Origin: an uncultured Lachnospiraceae bacterium
Lineage (GTDB): Bacteria; Bacillota; Clostridia; Lachnospirales; Lachnospiraceae
Assembly (NCBI GenBank): GCA_910577825.1
Contig: CAJTOK010000059.1
Location: 1-15,808, forward strand
Reading direction: 5' to 3'
DNA length: 15,808 bases
Shown here: positions 13,623-15,808 of the stretch, in pieces
Layout of the letters: every line of letters begins with the position of its first letter
How positions within the stretch are numbered: the first letter of the stretch is position 1
Notes under the pieces: generated by a model
What the model was told of the DNA's origin: nothing
Seen by the model: the letters and a program-made list of their open reading frames with translations, nothing else
Databases searched by the model: none
Made by a program: the position numbers and the translations under genes

Positions 13623-14309
13623 ATGATTAAAGTAATAATTGCAGACGACCAGGAATTAATAAGGCAGAGTTTGCAGATTATCCTAAGGGCAGAAAGGGAT
13701 ATTGAAGTAATTGATACAGTTGCCAATGGCGTTGAAGTGGTACGCTCTGTAAGGAAGGAAAAGCCAGATGTTATATTAATGGATATAAGAATGCCCGAGA
13801 TGGACGGTGTAGTATGTACAGAGATTATTAAGGAAAATTATCCCAATATAAAAATAATTATACTTACCACTTTTGATGATGATGAATATGTTTTTAATGC
13901 CTTAAAATATGGTGCAAGCGGATATCTCCTTAAAGGCATATCTACAAAAGAACTGGCAGATGCAATCCGTAAAGTATACCAGGGTACAGCTATGATTAAT
14001 GAGGATATTGCATCAAAGGTAGTAAAATTATTTTCAAGGATGGCACAGTCAAACCTGACAATACATGTAGATGAGATGCAGACAGAGGAACTTAAAAAAT
14101 CAGAGTGGCAGATTATTGCTTTAGTTGGCAGTGGTTTATCCAATAAAGAAATTGCAAAGAAACTCAGCCTGTCTGAAGGCACAGTAAGGAATAATTTAAG
14201 CATTATACTGGGCAAGCTGGATTTACGTGACAGGACACAGCTGGCAATATGGGCTGTACAGACAGGGGCTGTAAACAGGGAGTTTGGTGATGGGCACAAT
14301 GAGAAATAA
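13623..14309 (+). CDS. NarL/LuxR-family response regulator
   Basis: The 228-residue protein has a receiver domain (1-120) with acidic pocket Asp8-Asp9, phospho-acceptor Asp54 in VILMDIRMPEMDG, Thr82/Thr83 and Lys104. A LuxR-type DNA-binding domain spans about 157-215 (SEWQIIALVGSGLSNKEIAKKLSLSEGTVRNNLSIIL). All key residues are present, so phosphotransfer from the HisKA_3 kinase encoded just upstream is expected. The start at ATG 13623 is chosen because GGAGG (13613-13617) is five bases before it; ATG 13611 lies in front of this site. The stop overlaps the next gene by 20 bases, a sign of translational coupling. The linker between domains is slightly long (about 35 residues). Plausible targets are its own operon and the divergent GH32 gene. 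Confidence 0.94.
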   Translation: MIKVIIADDQELIRQSLQIILRAERDIEVIDTVANGVEVVRSVRKEKPDVILMDIRMPEMDGVVCTEIIKENYPNIKIIILTTFDDDEYVFNALKYGASGYLLKGISTKELADAIRKVYQGTAMINEDIASKVVKLFSRMAQSNLTIHVDEMQTEELKKSEWQIIALVGSGLSNKEIAKKLSLSEGTVRNNLSIILGKLDLRDRTQLAIWAVQTGAVNREFGDGHNEK

Positions 14310-15624
14310 GAAAAATATTTTGATAGTATTTTTAAGCGTTATGCTTGTATTGTCCAGCTTTATTATTTACAGCGGGGCATACAAAGGCTTTGCCACAGGC
14401 AGGGATAAAACAATAACCATAGGTTTATTTTCAGACAGTTACTGGGAGGTGCAGAACGGATATTCATACCGTGTGACTGATGATGCCGCCAGCCTGTTTG
14501 AAGAACAGAACCCTGGAATTAAAGTGGAATATACAAGTGGGATTTTAAAGGAAGATTATTCTGAATGGCTTTCCGGACAGCTTCTTTCTGAAAATGCACC
14601 AGATGTATTTTATGTGCTGGCAGATGATTTTAATAATTTTGCAGAAATTGGTGCACTGGCAGACCTGTCACCATTTATAGAAAATGACCCGGATTTTAAT
14701 AAAGAAGCATTTTATTCATCAGCATACGCATATGGACAGTATAATGGAAGCCAGTACGGGCTGCCTTATGAATGTGCGCCAAAGCTTATGTTTGTTAATA
14801 AGTCAATTTTGGATAAGGAGGGGCTTAAAGTCCCGGATAAGGAATGGACATGGGATGATTTCTATTCAATATGTGAAAAGGTTACAAAAGATACAGATGG
14901 GAATGGTACTATTGACCAGTTTGGTGTTATAGGTTATACATGGGAGGAAGCGTTTGAATCAGAGGGCATAAAGCTTTTTGGAGAGAAGGGGGCTAAGTGT
15001 TATTTTACAGATGATAAAATTGGCAAAGCACTTACTTTTATTGAGAGGCTTGAAAGCATAAATAACAAGTATAATGCAGACAGCAAGGATTTTGATTTAG
15101 GCAATGTTGTATTCCAGCCTATGTCATTTTCAAATTACAGGGCATATAAGCCATATCCTTTAAAGGTTAAGAAGTATACAAACTTTGAATGGGAATGTAT
15201 CCCTATGCCAGCAGGGCCTGACGGCGGTAATATATCAACACTTGATACGCTTCTTATTGCAATGAATAAGAAATGCAGAAATAAAAGCGCAGCATGGGAC
15301 TTAATAAAAACTTTAACATATAATACAAAAATACAGTCGGAAATTTTTGATTATTCAGAAGGTGTATCTGTATTAAAAGAAGTTACAGAATCTGAACAGG
15401 CACTTGGGCAGCTGGTAAACGGGAACAGCTTCAGCCTTGAGGTTTTAAGCAATGCCGTAGAGGAAGCAGTTGTAGTACCAGGATTCCGCTATTATGATGA
15501 GGCAGTGACAGAGGTGTCAAGGGCGGTGGAAGCCATTATAGATGGTGGTTATAATATCAGTACAGGGCAGATTATATGGAACCGTAAAATTAATAAATAC
15601 CTTAAAAACAGTAGAGGAAAATAG
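14290..15624 (+). CDS. Membrane-tethered family 1 extracellular solute-binding protein
   Basis: The 444-residue protein has the pattern of maltose-type (SBP_bac_1) binding proteins: DDAASLFEEQNPGIKVEYTSG, the APDVFYV strand, GALADLSPFIENDPDF, YGLPYECAPKLMFVNKSIL, KEWTWDDFYSICEKV, and a late AAWDLIKTLT. The hydrophobic N-terminus (about 8-29) has no lipobox cysteine, so it looks helix-anchored rather than a lipoprotein, like the first gene of the operon. Family members bind sugars or oligosaccharides for ABC importers. Here no permease follows, and a terminator ends the operon, suggesting a sensing role or service to a remote transporter. ATG 14290 is chosen for GGGAG seven bases upstream; ATG 14299 and TTG 14284 are alternatives. 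It overlaps the regulator gene by 20 bases. Confidence 0.88.
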   Translation: MGTMRNKKNILIVFLSVMLVLSSFIIYSGAYKGFATGRDKTITIGLFSDSYWEVQNGYSYRVTDDAASLFEEQNPGIKVEYTSGILKEDYSEWLSGQLLSENAPDVFYVLADDFNNFAEIGALADLSPFIENDPDFNKEAFYSSAYAYGQYNGSQYGLPYECAPKLMFVNKSILDKEGLKVPDKEWTWDDFYSICEKVTKDTDGNGTIDQFGVIGYTWEEAFESEGIKLFGEKGAKCYFTDDKIGKALTFIERLESINNKYNADSKDFDLGNVVFQPMSFSNYRAYKPYPLKVKKYTNFEWECIPMPAGPDGGNISTLDTLLIAMNKKCRNKSAAWDLIKTLTYNTKIQSEIFDYSEGVSVLKEVTESEQALGQLVNGNSFSLEVLSNAVEEAVVVPGFRYYDEAVTEVSRAVEAIIDGGYNISTGQIIWNRKINKYLKNSRGK

Positions 15625-15628
15625 AAAG

Positions 15629-15663
15629 ATTACAAATGTCAGTGAGATAATGACATTTGTAAT
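15629..15663. repeat. Perfect 13-bp hairpin directly after the sensor operon
   Basis: ATTACAAATGTCA (15629-15641) and TGACATTTGTAAT (15651-15663) pair perfectly around a nine-base loop, starting four bases after the last stop codon. No T-run follows, so it is not a standard terminator. It may protect the mRNA 3' end or be a mobile palindromic repeat. Confidence 0.6.
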
Positions 15664-15669
15664 GCTAAA

Positions 15670-15708
15670 AGGGTGACACTTGTTAGGTGGAGAGTGCCAC
15701 TCTTTTTT
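15670..15708 (+). terminator. Rho-independent terminator of the sensor operon
   Basis: AGGGTGACACT (15670-15680) pairs with AGTGCCACTCT (15693-15703) with one mismatch and one G-T pair, and T residues run to 15708. Downstream, to the window end, I see an 8-bp dyad (ACTCTTAT 15713-15720/ATAAGAGT 15749-15756) and no gene. Confidence 0.8.
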
Positions 15709-15808
15709 GTATACTCTTATTACAGTTAAGGGAATGGAAAAACAAATTATAAGAGTCCAGCTAATAAATGTCAATAGAAAATTAAATAATTTTTATAATT
15801 ATTTTTCT

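Noticed and set aside
14684..14932. Small frame inside the last binding-protein gene
   Set aside because: Out-of-frame shadow without start signals.

Overview
The window looks like chromosomal DNA of a low-GC, Gram-positive Clostridia, most likely a Lachnospiraceae-type gut commensal. This is inferred, not measured. The reasons are the AT-rich sequence, strong AGGAGG-type ribosome binding sites, tRNA genes without an encoded CCA, an ECF sigma/anti-sigma pair, and a very large secreted fructan hydrolase with BspA-like repeats.

Layout. (1) 1-179: the tail of one tRNA gene, a complete tRNA-Met(CAT) and a strong terminator. (2) 197-340: an unusually structured, hairpin-rich intergenic element just upstream of ispF (371-910, isoprenoid MEP pathway). 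(3) 1021-3463: an XRE-type regulator with a likely self-operator, then an ECF sigma factor and its single-pass membrane anti-sigma factor. (4) 3597-4526, minus strand: a three-S1-domain RNA-binding protein with its own well-formed promoter. (5) 4719-10939, minus strand: one giant secreted GH32 gene (inulinase/levanase type), now a pseudogene. An IS4-family insertion sequence (7355-9151) has landed inside the catalytic domain, and an in-frame TGA at 5910-5912 also interrupts the 3' part. Removing the IS and one target duplication restores a single frame of 1471 codons, apart from that TGA. (6) 11292-15624, plus strand and divergent from the GH32 gene: four tightly packed genes. They encode a membrane-tethered type I sugar-binding protein, a five-helix NarL-type histidine kinase, a NarL-type response regulator and a membrane-tethered family 1 solute-binding protein. 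A terminator follows.

How they fit together. Region 6 looks like a carbohydrate-sensing operon rather than a transporter: two unrelated binding proteins flank a two-component system and no permease or ATPase is present. Its divergent position next to a fructan hydrolase suggests that it sensed fructan breakdown products and controlled the hydrolase, and probably transport genes elsewhere. In this strain the hydrolase is broken while the sensor operon is intact. A perfect 16-bp palindrome next to the sensor operon promoter is a candidate regulator site. I consider this dual-binding-protein sensor operon the most interesting system in the window.
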